Positions 9,381 to 17,352 of a stretch of DNA of 64,000 nt are shown in pieces. This DNA comes from Kribbella aluminosa (GTDB lineage Bacteria > Actinomycetota > Actinomycetes > Propionibacteriales > Kribbellaceae). Under the pieces are notes generated by a model that was given only the letters and a program-made list of their open reading frames with translations, was not told the DNA's origin and made no database searches. Within the stretch, counting starts at the first letter, position 1. Each line of letters begins with the position of its first letter. The translations under genes were made by a program, and so were the position numbers. The stretch spans positions 2,418,001 to 2,482,000 of the forward strand of contig NZ_JAGINT010000001.1 in the NCBI RefSeq assembly GCF_017876295.1. The letters are read 5' to 3'.

Positions 9381-10445
9381 GTGCGTGTGTTCTACGTTCG
9401 GAGTTCCGTCAAGGCTGGGCCGTTTCGATTCTCGGTGGGCAAGTCCGGGCTTGGAGTCAGTGCGGGCGTGCCAGGCTTCCGAGTCGGAAGTGGGCCGCGT
9501 GGCAACTACGTCCGTATCGGTGGCTCCGGCGTGAGCTACCGGGCGACGTTGTCGCCCGCGCCGAACGTGCAGCCTCCCCGAGCAGCTGTGCCGGTCGTCC
9601 GAGAGTCGGCTCGGGTTGAGATGGAGGACGCTACGGGGCTGACGTCGATGGCCCTTGTGCCGACCGGGAGCGGAGACATCGTCCGGCAGTTGAACGCGGC
9701 TGCGGCGCGGCACGGGTGGGGCTGGCCAACGACGATTGTGGCTTTCGTTCTGGGCCTCTTGACGATGCCCTTCGGGGTGATGGTGTGGTTGCTGGCGATC
9801 CCACTGTGCTGGTGGCTGTTCCTTCGGGACAAGGCGCGCAGGACCGTCGTCCTGTTCTATGACGTCAACGACCAGCCGGCTGCTTGGTTCGATTCGTTCG
9901 TCGGTATGTGGCCATGGCTGACGCAGTCGGCCAAGCTCTGGCGAGAAGTGCAGAACGGCCGCGTTCAGACCACCTATCAGCACAAGACCAACGCCGGTGC
10001 CAGCAACCTCGTCAGCAGGTTGTCTGCCGTTGCCGGTCTCAAAGGTCCACGCCACCTTGCGACGAACATCGTGGTTCCGTCTCTTACTGCCGGCAAATCC
10101 AGTCTGTACTTTCTTCCGGACCGTGTTCTGGTCTGCGATCACAAGCGTTACAGCGACGTGAGTTACTCCCACCTCCGTGCCGACGGATACCGGCAGCGCT
10201 TCATCGAGACGCCGGGGCATCTCCCGAAGGATGCTGAACAGGTCGATCAGACATGGCAGTACGTCAACGTCAAAGGTGGTCCTGACCGTCGGTATTCCAA
10301 TAATCCGGTGCTTCCGGTCATGCTGTACGGCCAGGTCGACCTCAGCAGCCTTGAGGGGTTGGACTGGCGGCTGCAGATCTCTCGCGCGCAGGCCGCGGCG
10401 CACCTCGCAGAGGTGCTGGCTGCCGTGCCTCGGGTGCCGGGTTAG
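9381..10445 (+). CDS. DUF4236 domain-containing membrane protein
   Basis: Starts with the DUF4236 signature (GPFRFSVGKSGLGVSAGVPG, then RVGSGPRGNYVRIG), a short beta-rich domain of unknown function usually at the N-terminus of phage- or mobile-element-associated proteins. A hydrophobic hairpin (WPTTIVAFVLGLLTMPFGVMVW region, about 115-150 from this start) gives one or two membrane segments. A roughly 200-residue cytoplasmic-looking part follows that I do not recognise. I prefer a GTG at 9381 (or 9387) because DUF4236 lies at the very N-terminus in relatives; a start at 9300 would add 27 unrelated residues. The stop overlaps the convergent GNAT stop by four bases. Confidence 0.7.
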   Translation: MRVFYVRSSVKAGPFRFSVGKSGLGVSAGVPGFRVGSGPRGNYVRIGGSGVSYRATLSPAPNVQPPRAAVPVVRESARVEMEDATGLTSMALVPTGSGDIVRQLNAAAARHGWGWPTTIVAFVLGLLTMPFGVMVWLLAIPLCWWLFLRDKARRTVVLFYDVNDQPAAWFDSFVGMWPWLTQSAKLWREVQNGRVQTTYQHKTNAGASNLVSRLSAVAGLKGPRHLATNIVVPSLTAGKSSLYFLPDRVLVCDHKRYSDVSYSHLRADGYRQRFIETPGHLPKDAEQVDQTWQYVNVKGGPDRRYSNNPVLPVMLYGQVDLSSLEGLDWRLQISRAQAAAHLAEVLAAVPRVPG

Positions 10446-11011
10446 AGCGTTTTTGTCATGACGCAGTGGTTTTTGCCCTTGGGGCGTTGGTAGGTGAAGC
10501 CGGCTTCGGTGAAGAGGGTGCGGGTGCCGTTGTAGAGGAAGGAGGCGGTGATCTTCTTGCCGGCTGTGTCTTGGGGGTAGGCCTCGATCAGGCCGCCGCC
10601 GGATTGGGCGATCAGGGAGAGGGCTCCCGTCAGGGCGACGGTGGAGACGCCTTGGCGGCGGTAGTTGCGGTCGGTGAAGAAGCAGGTGAGGCGGTAGTCG
10701 GGCAGACGTTCCAGGCCGGCTTCGTACTCCTTGCGGTGGTAGATGTTCGGCAGCTCGTCCGGCGTCCCGTACTCGAGCCACCCGACGGCCCGCCCCCCGT
10801 CGAACACCAACGCCGCATGCGCCCGCCCGTCGACGACCAGGCGGTGCTTCGCCTCACGGTTGCTCGACGCGTCGAACGTCTTCTCGTGGCGCGTCGTGTG
10901 GAACCACGTGCACCAGCAGCCGCCCCAGACCCCGTTGTGCCGTTCCGCGAGCGCCGCGAACGCGTCCCAGGTATCGGGCGACAGCGCCCGGACAGTCAGC
11001 CCTTCGACCAT
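10442..11011 (-). CDS. GNAT family N-acetyltransferase
   Basis: 189 aa from ATG 11011 (MVEGLTVRALSPDTWDAF). The acetyl-CoA binding motif A reads DRNYRRQGVSTVAL near residue 115, followed by a C-terminal beta-bulge region ending TEAGFTYQRPKGKNHCVMTK. A cysteine/tryptophan-rich stretch (GGCWCTWFH) near residue 35 is shared by a subgroup of uncharacterised actinobacterial GNATs. The acceptor substrate is unknown. Confidence 0.83.
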   Translation of the reverse strand: MVEGLTVRALSPDTWDAFAALAERHNGVWGGCWCTWFHTTRHEKTFDASSNREAKHRLVVDGRAHAALVFDGGRAVGWLEYGTPDELPNIYHRKEYEAGLERLPDYRLTCFFTDRNYRRQGVSTVALTGALSLIAQSGGGLIEAYPQDTAGKKITASFLYNGTRTLFTEAGFTYQRPKGKNHCVMTKTL

Positions 11012-11056
11012 GTGGCGAGCGTACGACGGCATCCGGACGATCCGCGTCCGGAAACC

Positions 11057-11471
11057 TCAGATCGTGTACGTCGACCCAGGTGCGGCGTACTCGACCGATC
11101 CGTCGTACCGTGTCCCCGGAGTACACGAGTGAGCCGCTGGCCTCCAGCCGGACAGCGAACGCGGGCAGCCCGTGCTCCACAGCGCGACGTCAGCTGGACA
11201 GCGCCGACCGTCGTCGGGCGTCAGGTCCGCGTACAGCGCGCCGTAGTACGCCGTCAGCAGGTCGGCGCTGTGGTCGGCGTGCAGGTGTGAGATCCAGAGC
11301 GCGTCGAGCTCGTCCAGCCGGGTGAGGCGTTGCAGCGGTCCGAGGGGTGCCGGTGGCGGCGTCCATCCAGATGCGCGTGTCGCCGGCGGTCACCAGGTAG
11401 CCGGAGCACGGGTTGGCGGCGGCCGGGTACGGCGTCGCGGACCCGAGCGCAGTCAACTGAAGGCCGTTCAT
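11057..11471 (-). pseudogene. Metallo-beta-lactamase-fold hydrolase remnant with internal deletions
   Basis: Starts like a normal MBL-fold protein at ATG 11471 (MNGLQLTALGSATPYP, then NPCSGYLVTAGDTRIWMDA). The catalytic HLHADHSADLL motif is found only in the next frame, a SGSLVYSGDT segment in a third frame, and a typical family C-terminus (VEYAAPGSTYTI, stop at 11057-11059) back in the second. Only about 138 codons separate start and stop against some 240 expected. So at least two internal stretches (about 60-70 codons each) are missing, and the frame shifts more than once. Clearly non-functional as read. Confidence 0.8.
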
Positions 11472-11487
11472 GCTAGGGCACGAAGAA

Positions 11488-11514
11488 GGGCCGCAAGCTC
11501 CGGGCTTGCGGCCC
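11488..11514. terminator. Terminator-like hairpin
   Basis: Perfect 11-bp arms GGGCCGCAAGC (11488-11498) and GCTTGCGGCCC (11504-11514) with a 5-nt loop, directly after the stop of the Rv0909-like gene and upstream of the MBL remnant. Confidence 0.75.
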
Positions 11515-11529
11515 CTCCCGGGTGCATCG

Positions 11530-11769
11530 TCAGGCGGACGGCTTGTCCGGGATGTCGTCGTTCTGGCCGTCCAGGTTGTCCAGGCCGTCCTTGGCCTTCT
11601 CGACGCCCGTGTCGATCTGGTCGCCGTACTTGCCGCCGGTCTTCTCGTCGACGAAGTCACCGGCCTTGTCCAGGCCTTCGCCGACCTTGTCGCCGTGGCC
11701 GTCGACCAGATCGGCGGCCTTGTCCTTCAGCTCCTCGGCCTTGCCCTTGAACTTGTCGAAGATGCCCAT
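11530..11769 (-). CDS. Rv0909/MT0933-like small antitoxin-family protein
   Basis: 79 aa, highly charged and Gly/Asp/Lys-rich: MGIFDKFKGKAEELKDKAAD, then repeated amphipathic segments. This matches the style of the mycobacterial Rv0909/MT0933 antitoxin family, many of whose members occur without a toxin and may rather be stress-type (CsbD-like) proteins. No toxin gene is next to it here, so an antitoxin role is unproven. ATG at 11769 has GGGAG seven bases upstream; a GTG at 11772 is an alternative. Confidence 0.7.
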   Translation of the reverse strand: MGIFDKFKGKAEELKDKAADLVDGHGDKVGEGLDKAGDFVDEKTGGKYGDQIDTGVEKAKDGLDNLDGQNDDIPDKPSA

Positions 11770-11891
11770 CACGGGGCTCCCATTCCTGCGTAGTTAGGTG
11801 CTTACAGACAGCTAGCGGCGATCTTCGCACTGCCTACCGGAACTGGGGAACCGCCGCGAGTGCCGTACCCGTAACGATGCGGAAACGGCTA

Positions 11892-12125
11892 CTACTCTAT
11901 GTCGCCGCCGCTGTCCGTGGTCCCGCCGCCGGACTCGATGTCCCCGCCGGACTCGATGTCGCCCCCGGAGTCGGTGCCGTCGCCCGGCTTGCCGTCGGCC
12001 GCGAGCTCGATGTCGCCCCCGCTCTTGCGCGACTCGATGTCACCACCGCTCTTCTTGGCGGCGGTCAGGTTCTCGGCGTCCTCGGGCTGGTCCTTCGCCG
12101 ACTCTTCGTCGAACGGATTCGTCAC
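11892..12125 (-). CDS. Small protein with SGGDIE repeats, unknown function
   Basis: 77 aa beginning with GTG (12123-12125) after a strong GGAGG site. About 25 acidic N-terminal residues (MTNPFDEESAKDQPEDAEN) precede five copies of a (K/D)SGGDIE-like motif, the last of which ends the protein. The repeats are also visible at DNA level, as GGCGGGGACATCGAG-type blocks. There is no signal peptide, membrane segment or cysteine. A short leader-like region followed by a repeated core rich in Ser and acidic residues resembles precursors of omega-ester (graspetide) RiPPs, but no ATP-grasp gene is nearby. I do not recognise a named family. Confidence 0.65.
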   Translation of the reverse strand: MTNPFDEESAKDQPEDAENLTAAKKSGGDIESRKSGGDIELAADGKPGDGTDSGGDIESGGDIESGGGTTDSGGDIE

Positions 12126-12245
12126 TTGATGTCCTCCCGTAGAAATGTCACAACCCCATGGTTCCTACCGAACTTTCCGGGTCATCCACAAGACTGGTCT
12201 GCACCTCTTGGCGAACTCTGAATCCGGCACTGCCAGACTGGAGCG

Positions 12246-13217
12246 ATGCCTGCACCACTCGTCGTCGCGGTCGTCGGTCCCACCGCGGCCGGCAAGTCCG
12301 ACCTCGCCGTTGCCCTGTCCGAGCGCCTGGGCGGCGAGGTCGTGAACGCCGACGCCATGCAGGTGTACCGCGGGATGGACGTCGGTACGGCGAAGATCAC
12401 CGACGCCGAGCGCCGCGGCGTACCGCATCATCTGCTGGACATCCTGGACGTCACCGAGACCGCGACCGTCGCGGAGTTCCAGGAGCTCGCCCGGGCCGCG
12501 ATCGACGACTGCCTGAACAGGCAACGGGTGCCGGTCCTGGCCGGCGGCTCCGCGCTGTACGTGCGGGCGATCCTCGACGACTTCGTGTTCCCTGGCACCG
12601 ACCCCGACGTACGCGCCCGCCTGGAGGCCGAGCTGGAGGCGCACGGCTCCGGCGCCCTCCATCAACGGCTGGCCGAGGTGGACCCGACGGCGGCCGCGCA
12701 GATCCTGCCGAGCAACGGCCGCCGGATCGTCCGGGCGCTCGAGGTCGTCGAGATCACCGGCGGCCCGTACGTCGCGACGCTGCCCGAGCACCGCTACGTG
12801 TACGACGGCGCGATCCAGCTCGGGCTCGACGTACCGCGGCCGGTTCTCGACGAGCGGATCGACCGCCGGGTGGACCGGATGTTCGACGCCGGATTCGTGG
12901 CCGAGGTGCGAGGTCTGCTGGACAAGGGTTTGATTGAGGGCAAGACCGCCAACCGCGCACTCGGATACTCGCAGGTGATCGCGTTGCTGAACGGTGAGAT
13001 CGACGAAGCCCAGGCCCGGGAACGGACCGCGCAGGCCACCCGCCGGTTCGCGCGCCGGCAGGACTCGTGGTTCCGTAAGGACCAACGCATCACCTGGCTG
13101 CCGTACGATGCGCCCGACCTGCTCGCGCGGGCACTCGAAGTGATAGCCGGAGGCAACCGCGAGCCCGCCGCCGGCGTAGTCGAGGTGAACACCGGGATCG
13201 TCGATGCGAGGGGGTGA
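12246..13217 (+). CDS. miaA: tRNA dimethylallyltransferase MiaA
   Basis: 323 aa, normal length. Transfers a dimethylallyl group to A37 of tRNAs reading UNN codons, making the substrate of MiaB. The P-loop GPTAAGKS is at residues 11-18, followed by NADAMQVYRGMDVGTAK and the conserved GGSALYVRAI segment. The DNA tail overlaps the sigma factor start by 14 bases. In many actinobacteria miaB, miaA, dapF and hflX are close neighbours; here they are spread over 22 kb by accessory genes. Confidence 0.97.
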   Translation: MPAPLVVAVVGPTAAGKSDLAVALSERLGGEVVNADAMQVYRGMDVGTAKITDAERRGVPHHLLDILDVTETATVAEFQELARAAIDDCLNRQRVPVLAGGSALYVRAILDDFVFPGTDPDVRARLEAELEAHGSGALHQRLAEVDPTAAAQILPSNGRRIVRALEVVEITGGPYVATLPEHRYVYDGAIQLGLDVPRPVLDERIDRRVDRMFDAGFVAEVRGLLDKGLIEGKTANRALGYSQVIALLNGEIDEAQARERTAQATRRFARRQDSWFRKDQRITWLPYDAPDLLARALEVIAGGNREPAAGVVEVNTGIVDARG

Positions 13218-13707
13218 CCGTGAGGCCGAGTTCCGCGAGTACCTGATCGCGGACCGCACTCGACTGATGCGTACGGCGTTGCTGCTCACCGCGGGAGATG
13301 TGCACACCGCCGAGGATCTGGTCCAGACCGCCTGCACGCGGGTCTATGTGCACTGGCACCGGATCAAGCACGAAGGCGCCGGCCCGTACGCCCACCGCAT
13401 CCTGGTCAACGCCTTCCTCGACGAACGCCGCCGGGCCGGCCGCCACCCGGAGGTGGTGACCGCGGACACGCTCGAGCCGCGACTGAGCGACGTACCGGAC
13501 CAGGCGGACACCCTGGCGGTCCGGGACGCGCTGCTGGACCTCGCGCCGCGGCAGCGGGCGGTCCTGGTGCTGCGGTACTTCCAGGACCTCGACGTCGCGA
13601 CCTGCGCGCGCATCCTGGAGTGCACCGAAGGCACCGTGAAGAGCCAGACAGCGAAGGCGCTGAAACGCCTCAAGGAACTGATGACGGAAGAGACGGGGAG
13701 TAGCTGA
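13204..13707 (+). CDS. SigE-family (ECF) RNA polymerase sigma factor
   Basis: 167 aa. Region 2 lies at about 5-75 (YLIADRTRLMRTALLLTAGD, then AEDLVQTACTRVYVHW). Region 4 lies at about 100-160, with LAPRQRAVLVLRYFQDLDV and the ECTEGTVKSQTAKAL recognition helix-turn-helix. This is the short SigE-type ECF group common in actinomycetes. ATG 13204 lies inside the end of miaA; the nearby GTGs are out of frame. Nine bases after its stop comes a single-span membrane protein that is probably its regulator. Confidence 0.9.
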   Translation: MRGGDREAEFREYLIADRTRLMRTALLLTAGDVHTAEDLVQTACTRVYVHWHRIKHEGAGPYAHRILVNAFLDERRRAGRHPEVVTADTLEPRLSDVPDQADTLAVRDALLDLAPRQRAVLVLRYFQDLDVATCARILECTEGTVKSQTAKALKRLKELMTEETGSS

Positions 13708-13715
13708 GACCGCCG

Positions 13716-14405
13716 ATGGACGAGGTCAAGAAACTGCTGGAGGGATTCGCGGACCGCGCGGCCGACGGGCTGCCGGACGCGGACATCGACGCGGACGTCA
13801 GCCGCGGCCGCCTCGCGCTGCGCCGGATCAAGCGCCGCCGCCGGGTCACCGGGGTGCTCTGCATCGCGGCCGCATCGGCTCTCGTGCTCGCGATCGGCAA
13901 CCAGGTGAAGTGGTGGGGGAGCGGCAGCGAGGTGGCCGGCGGGACAGTCCAGCCGGAGACCGTCGCCTCGGCCGCCAACCCGTCGTCCGCACCGCCGGCC
14001 CGGCCGAGCTCGAACCGGACGATCTCGGAGTTCGGTGCGCCGGTCGTCGAGCTGGTCGCGAACCAGCAGCCGTGGAGCACGATCGACTGCAGCCTCGCCC
14101 CGAAGGGCTGGACGGCCGAGTCGCCGATCGCGGCCAGCCACGTGGTGCTGTCGCAGCCGGAGATGCGGACCGCGGACACCGCGGCGAAGGTGATCCTGCA
14201 GGCGGCCCCGCAGGCGCGCGCCCTGTCGCACCCGCGGGTCACCGACGCGGGCGGCAAGACCTTCCACATCGGCACCCTCGACGGCCGCCTCACCGCGCAG
14301 GTGAAGCTTCCGAGCCAGTGGCTGCTGGTGTCGTTCCCTTCCGGCACGGTCGAATGGCCGGACGACGCGGTCCAACGCTTCCTCGACTCCTGCACCGTGC
14401 GGTAA
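13716..14405 (+). CDS. Putative membrane anti-sigma factor/partner of the SigE-type sigma
   Basis: 229 aa. A cytoplasmic N-terminus of about 43 residues (MDEVKKLLEGFADRAADGLP, ending in a strongly basic RRIKRRRR) precedes one transmembrane helix at about 44-62 and an extracytoplasmic domain of about 165 residues. No zinc-binding HxxxCxxC is visible, so it is not a classical ZAS anti-sigma. Its place one gene after the sigma factor, and the topology, are the reasons for the call. The outer domain contains two cysteines (TIDCSLAP, DSCTVR) that could form a disulfide. Confidence 0.6.
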   Translation: MDEVKKLLEGFADRAADGLPDADIDADVSRGRLALRRIKRRRRVTGVLCIAAASALVLAIGNQVKWWGSGSEVAGGTVQPETVASAANPSSAPPARPSSNRTISEFGAPVVELVANQQPWSTIDCSLAPKGWTAESPIAASHVVLSQPEMRTADTAAKVILQAAPQARALSHPRVTDAGGKTFHIGTLDGRLTAQVKLPSQWLLVSFPSGTVEWPDDAVQRFLDSCTVR

Positions 14406-14414
14406 GAAGACCTA

Positions 14415-16214
14415 GTGAAGAAGCTGATCGCCTCTCTGTCCGCAGGAACCCTCGTTCTCACCGCCTTCACCGCGACCACCAGCGCTCAGGCCCAGGCGCC
14501 GACCAGACAGCCGGTCTCGATCGGGTACGGCGGCGCCGTGTCGTCGGTCGATCCGGACGCGACGAACATCGGTCTCGACGTACTGCGTCGTGGTGGTAAC
14601 GCCGTCGACGCGGCCGTCGCGACCGCCGCCGCGCTCGGCGTCACCGAACCGTACTCGGCCGGTATCGGCGGCGGCGGGTACTTCGTGTACTACAACGCCA
14701 AGAGCCACAAGGTGACCACGATCGACGGCCGCGAGACCGCGCCCGCGACGATGCCGTCCGACGCGTTCATGAACAAGTCGACGAACCAGCCGTACCCGTT
14801 CGCGCAACTGGTGACGTCCGGCGTCTCGATCGGCGTACCCGGGACCCTCGCCACCTGGAACAGCGCCCTGAAGCAGTGGGGATCGCTGTCGCTCGGCAAA
14901 GCGTTGAAGCCGGCCGCGGAGCTGGCCGAGCGTGGCTTCGTCGTCGACCCGACGTTCCGCCTGCAGACGCTGGAGAACAAGGACCGCTTCTCGCAGGTCG
15001 TGCCGACCGCCAAGCTGTTCCTTCCGAACGGCGACGCGCCGCAGGTCGGCTCGCTGTTCAAGAACCCCGAGCTCGCCGCGACGTACACGCTGATCGGCCG
15101 GCAAGGACCGTCGGTGTTCTACCGCGGCCCGCTCGCGGGTGAGATGGCAGCCGTCGCGAAGAACCCGCCGAAGACGCCCGGCGCCACGCTGCCGTTCTTC
15201 CCCGGGTACCTGCGGGCGAGCGACCTCGCGGCGTACGGCGCGATCGACCGTGCACCGACGAAGGTCCGGTACGACGGTCTGGAGGTCTACGGGATGCCCC
15301 CGTCGTCATCCGGCGGCAGCACGGTCGGCGAGGCGCTGAACATCCTGCAGTCGCAGCACCTGGCGCAGATGTCCACCACGCAGGCGCTGCACACGTACCT
15401 CGAGGCGTCGGCGCTCGCCTTCGCCGACCGGGGTGCGTACGTCGGCGACCCGGCGTACGTCGACGTACCGCTGAAGGAGCTGTTGTCGAAGGGCTTCGGG
15501 GCCGAGCGGTCCTGCTTGATCGACCCGCAGAAGGCGGCGACCAAGCCGGTGCCGGCGGGCTCGCCGGACGGGAAGTACTCGCGCTGCGGCAAGGGCAGTG
15601 CGGTCGACCAGCGCCCGGACACCGAGGGACGGTCGACGACGCACCTGGTGACTGCTGACAAGTGGGGCAACGTGGTCTCGTACACGCTGACCATCGAGCA
15701 GACCGGCGGCAGCGGGATCACCGTGCCGGGCCGGGGCTTCCTGCTCAACAACGAGCTCACCGACTTCTCGGCGGTGCCGGACCCGAAGGACCCGAACATC
15801 GTCGAGGCCGGCAAGCGGCCGCGGTCGTCGATGTCCCCGACGATCGTGCTGCGCGGCGACAAGCCGTACATCGCGATCGGTTCGCCGGGTGGTTCGACGA
15901 TCATCACGACCGTCCTGCAGACGCTGACGAACCGGTTGGACCGCGGTATGACGCTGCCGCAGGCGATCGCGGCCCCGCGGGCGTCGCAGCGCAACACCGC
16001 GTCGGTGACGGCGGAGCAGTCGTTCATCGACAAGTACGGCGCCGCCCTGGCACCGTACGGGCACACGTTCACACCGGCCGGTGCGCCGGGGAGTTCGGCG
16101 GCCGAGATCGGTGCGGTCGCGGCGCTCGAGTTCCTGCCGGGTGGTGCGATTCTCGCGGCGGCAGAACCTACCCGGCGGGGTGGGGGAGCGGCCGGAGTAG
16201 TCAGAGAGAGGTGA
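14415..16214 (+). CDS. ggt: Secreted gamma-glutamyltransferase
   Basis: 599 aa from GTG 14415, with a Sec signal (MKKLIASLSAGTLVLTAFTA, then TSAQAQA). Gamma-glutamyltranspeptidases are made as precursors that self-cleave before a catalytic threonine. Here the cleavage site is in EGRSTTHLVTADKWGNVVS near residue 408, with NNELTDFS and GSPGGSTIITTV downstream as in the family. The usual substrates are glutathione and gamma-glutamyl peptides outside the membrane. The last 14 bases overlap the convergent M20 peptidase gene. A sigma/anti-sigma pair lies just upstream on the same strand, so regulation by that sigma factor is possible. Confidence 0.92.
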   Translation: MKKLIASLSAGTLVLTAFTATTSAQAQAPTRQPVSIGYGGAVSSVDPDATNIGLDVLRRGGNAVDAAVATAAALGVTEPYSAGIGGGGYFVYYNAKSHKVTTIDGRETAPATMPSDAFMNKSTNQPYPFAQLVTSGVSIGVPGTLATWNSALKQWGSLSLGKALKPAAELAERGFVVDPTFRLQTLENKDRFSQVVPTAKLFLPNGDAPQVGSLFKNPELAATYTLIGRQGPSVFYRGPLAGEMAAVAKNPPKTPGATLPFFPGYLRASDLAAYGAIDRAPTKVRYDGLEVYGMPPSSSGGSTVGEALNILQSQHLAQMSTTQALHTYLEASALAFADRGAYVGDPAYVDVPLKELLSKGFGAERSCLIDPQKAATKPVPAGSPDGKYSRCGKGSAVDQRPDTEGRSTTHLVTADKWGNVVSYTLTIEQTGGSGITVPGRGFLLNNELTDFSAVPDPKDPNIVEAGKRPRSSMSPTIVLRGDKPYIAIGSPGGSTIITTVLQTLTNRLDRGMTLPQAIAAPRASQRNTASVTAEQSFIDKYGAALAPYGHTFTPAGAPGSSAAEIGAVAALEFLPGGAILAAAEPTRRGGGAAGVVRER

Positions 16215-17283
16215 TGATCGCGGCGACCAGGGCTGCTCGTTCGGCCAGGGTCGCCGCGATCACCTGCTCGTGGACGGCGTGGGCGCCCTTGCCCACCGGC
16301 CCCAGGCCGTCCAACGTTGGGATACCCAACCATCCGGTGAGGTTCGTGTCGGCGGCGCCGGACGCGGGCGCGCCGCCGATCTTCTGTCCGACCGACCGCC
16401 CGGCCTCGACCACCTTCGCCAACAGTTCGTCGGTTCCGGGCGACGGCTGCCAGGCCGGACGGTTCGACAAGATGCGCGTCTGTACCTGGGCGTCGCGGAC
16501 CGGCCGGAGTCCGGCGATCGCCTCCAGGACCGACCGCTCGGTCTCCGGATCCATGAACCGGAATCCGACGTCGGCGGCGGCTGCGCCCGGTACGACGTTC
16601 GTCCGCCCGCCGCCGGTGATCGTGCCGACGTTGCACAGCACGTGCTCGTGCGCGGCGACCACTCGTCGGACGGCGATCAACTGGTCGACGAGCTCGTCGA
16701 TCGCGGAGACCCCGCTGTCCGGATCCAGTGCGGCATGCGCCTCACGGCCGGCGACCTCGATCCGGACCCGCGTACTGCCCCAGCGCGAGGTCTTCAGGCC
16801 GCCGTCCGGATGCGGCGGCTCGAACCCGAAGGCGGCGTACACACCCTCGGCCTCGGTCGTCACGAGTGCGCGGGCCGACGGCGAACCGACCTCCTCGTCC
16901 GCGACCACCACGATGCGCAGCGGCCGGTGCTCGCTGCCGGCGACCTGTTCGAGGGCGGTCTCCAGGACGACCAGGCCGCCCTTCATGTCGAAGACGCCCG
17001 GGCCGTGGATGACCCCGTCCGCCTCGTGCCACGGCATCGGGCCGTCGAGCTGCCCGATCGGCCAGACGGTGTCGTGGTGCGCGAGGAACAGTAGCGGAGC
17101 CTCGTCCGGGCGGCCCGGGAAGTCCGCCACCAGGTGGTCGCCGGTCGGGTGCTGCTCGCGGCGGACGGTCGCGCCGAGGTCGGCGTACCGCGTCGCCAGC
17201 CGGTCGGTGAACGCGTTCAGCGCGGCCGCGTCACCGGTCGGCGTCTCCACGCCGACGTACTCCTGGAGTCGCTCGATCATCAT
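16201..17283 (-). CDS. M20 family metallopeptidase (glutamate carboxypeptidase/desuccinylase-like)
   Basis: 360 aa, cytoplasmic. Zinc ligands and catalytic residues of the M20 fold are present: LAHHDTVWP, the bridging Asp in GVFDMKGGL, the general base in VVADEEVGS and the C-terminal zinc His in GAHAVHE. A dimerisation (lid) domain lies in the middle (EVAGREAHAALDPDSG). The family includes carboxypeptidase G2 and N-succinyl-amino acid desuccinylases. It is divergent from a GNAT-SIS-racemase-deacylase run, and an M20 desuccinylase is the expected last enzyme of the N-succinyl racemization route, so that role is my first hypothesis. Confidence 0.87.
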   Translation of the reverse strand: MMIERLQEYVGVETPTGDAAALNAFTDRLATRYADLGATVRREQHPTGDHLVADFPGRPDEAPLLFLAHHDTVWPIGQLDGPMPWHEADGVIHGPGVFDMKGGLVVLETALEQVAGSEHRPLRIVVVADEEVGSPSARALVTTEAEGVYAAFGFEPPHPDGGLKTSRWGSTRVRIEVAGREAHAALDPDSGVSAIDELVDQLIAVRRVVAAHEHVLCNVGTITGGGRTNVVPGAAAADVGFRFMDPETERSVLEAIAGLRPVRDAQVQTRILSNRPAWQPSPGTDELLAKVVEAGRSVGQKIGGAPASGAADTNLTGWLGIPTLDGLGPVGKGAHAVHEQVIAATLAERAALVAAIITSL

Positions 17284-17352
17284 GGATAGTCAACGTATCA
17301 TCATCCGATCGACGGCTGGCCAGAGTTCTCCGAATGCGGCTATGGTCAGGAT

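Noticed and set aside
8739..10781. 680-codon minus-strand frame covering DUF222 and DUF4236
   Set aside because: Low-complexity shadow; both plus-strand genes have recognisable domains and the GNAT end lies in another frame.
11530..11769. Toxin-antitoxin module
   Set aside because: Antitoxin-family style only; no toxin-like gene lies next to it, and both flanks are accounted for.
11892..12125. MbtH-like protein because of the MTNPFDEE start
   Set aside because: The rest lacks the MbtH core with conserved tryptophans; it is a simple SGGDIE repeat.
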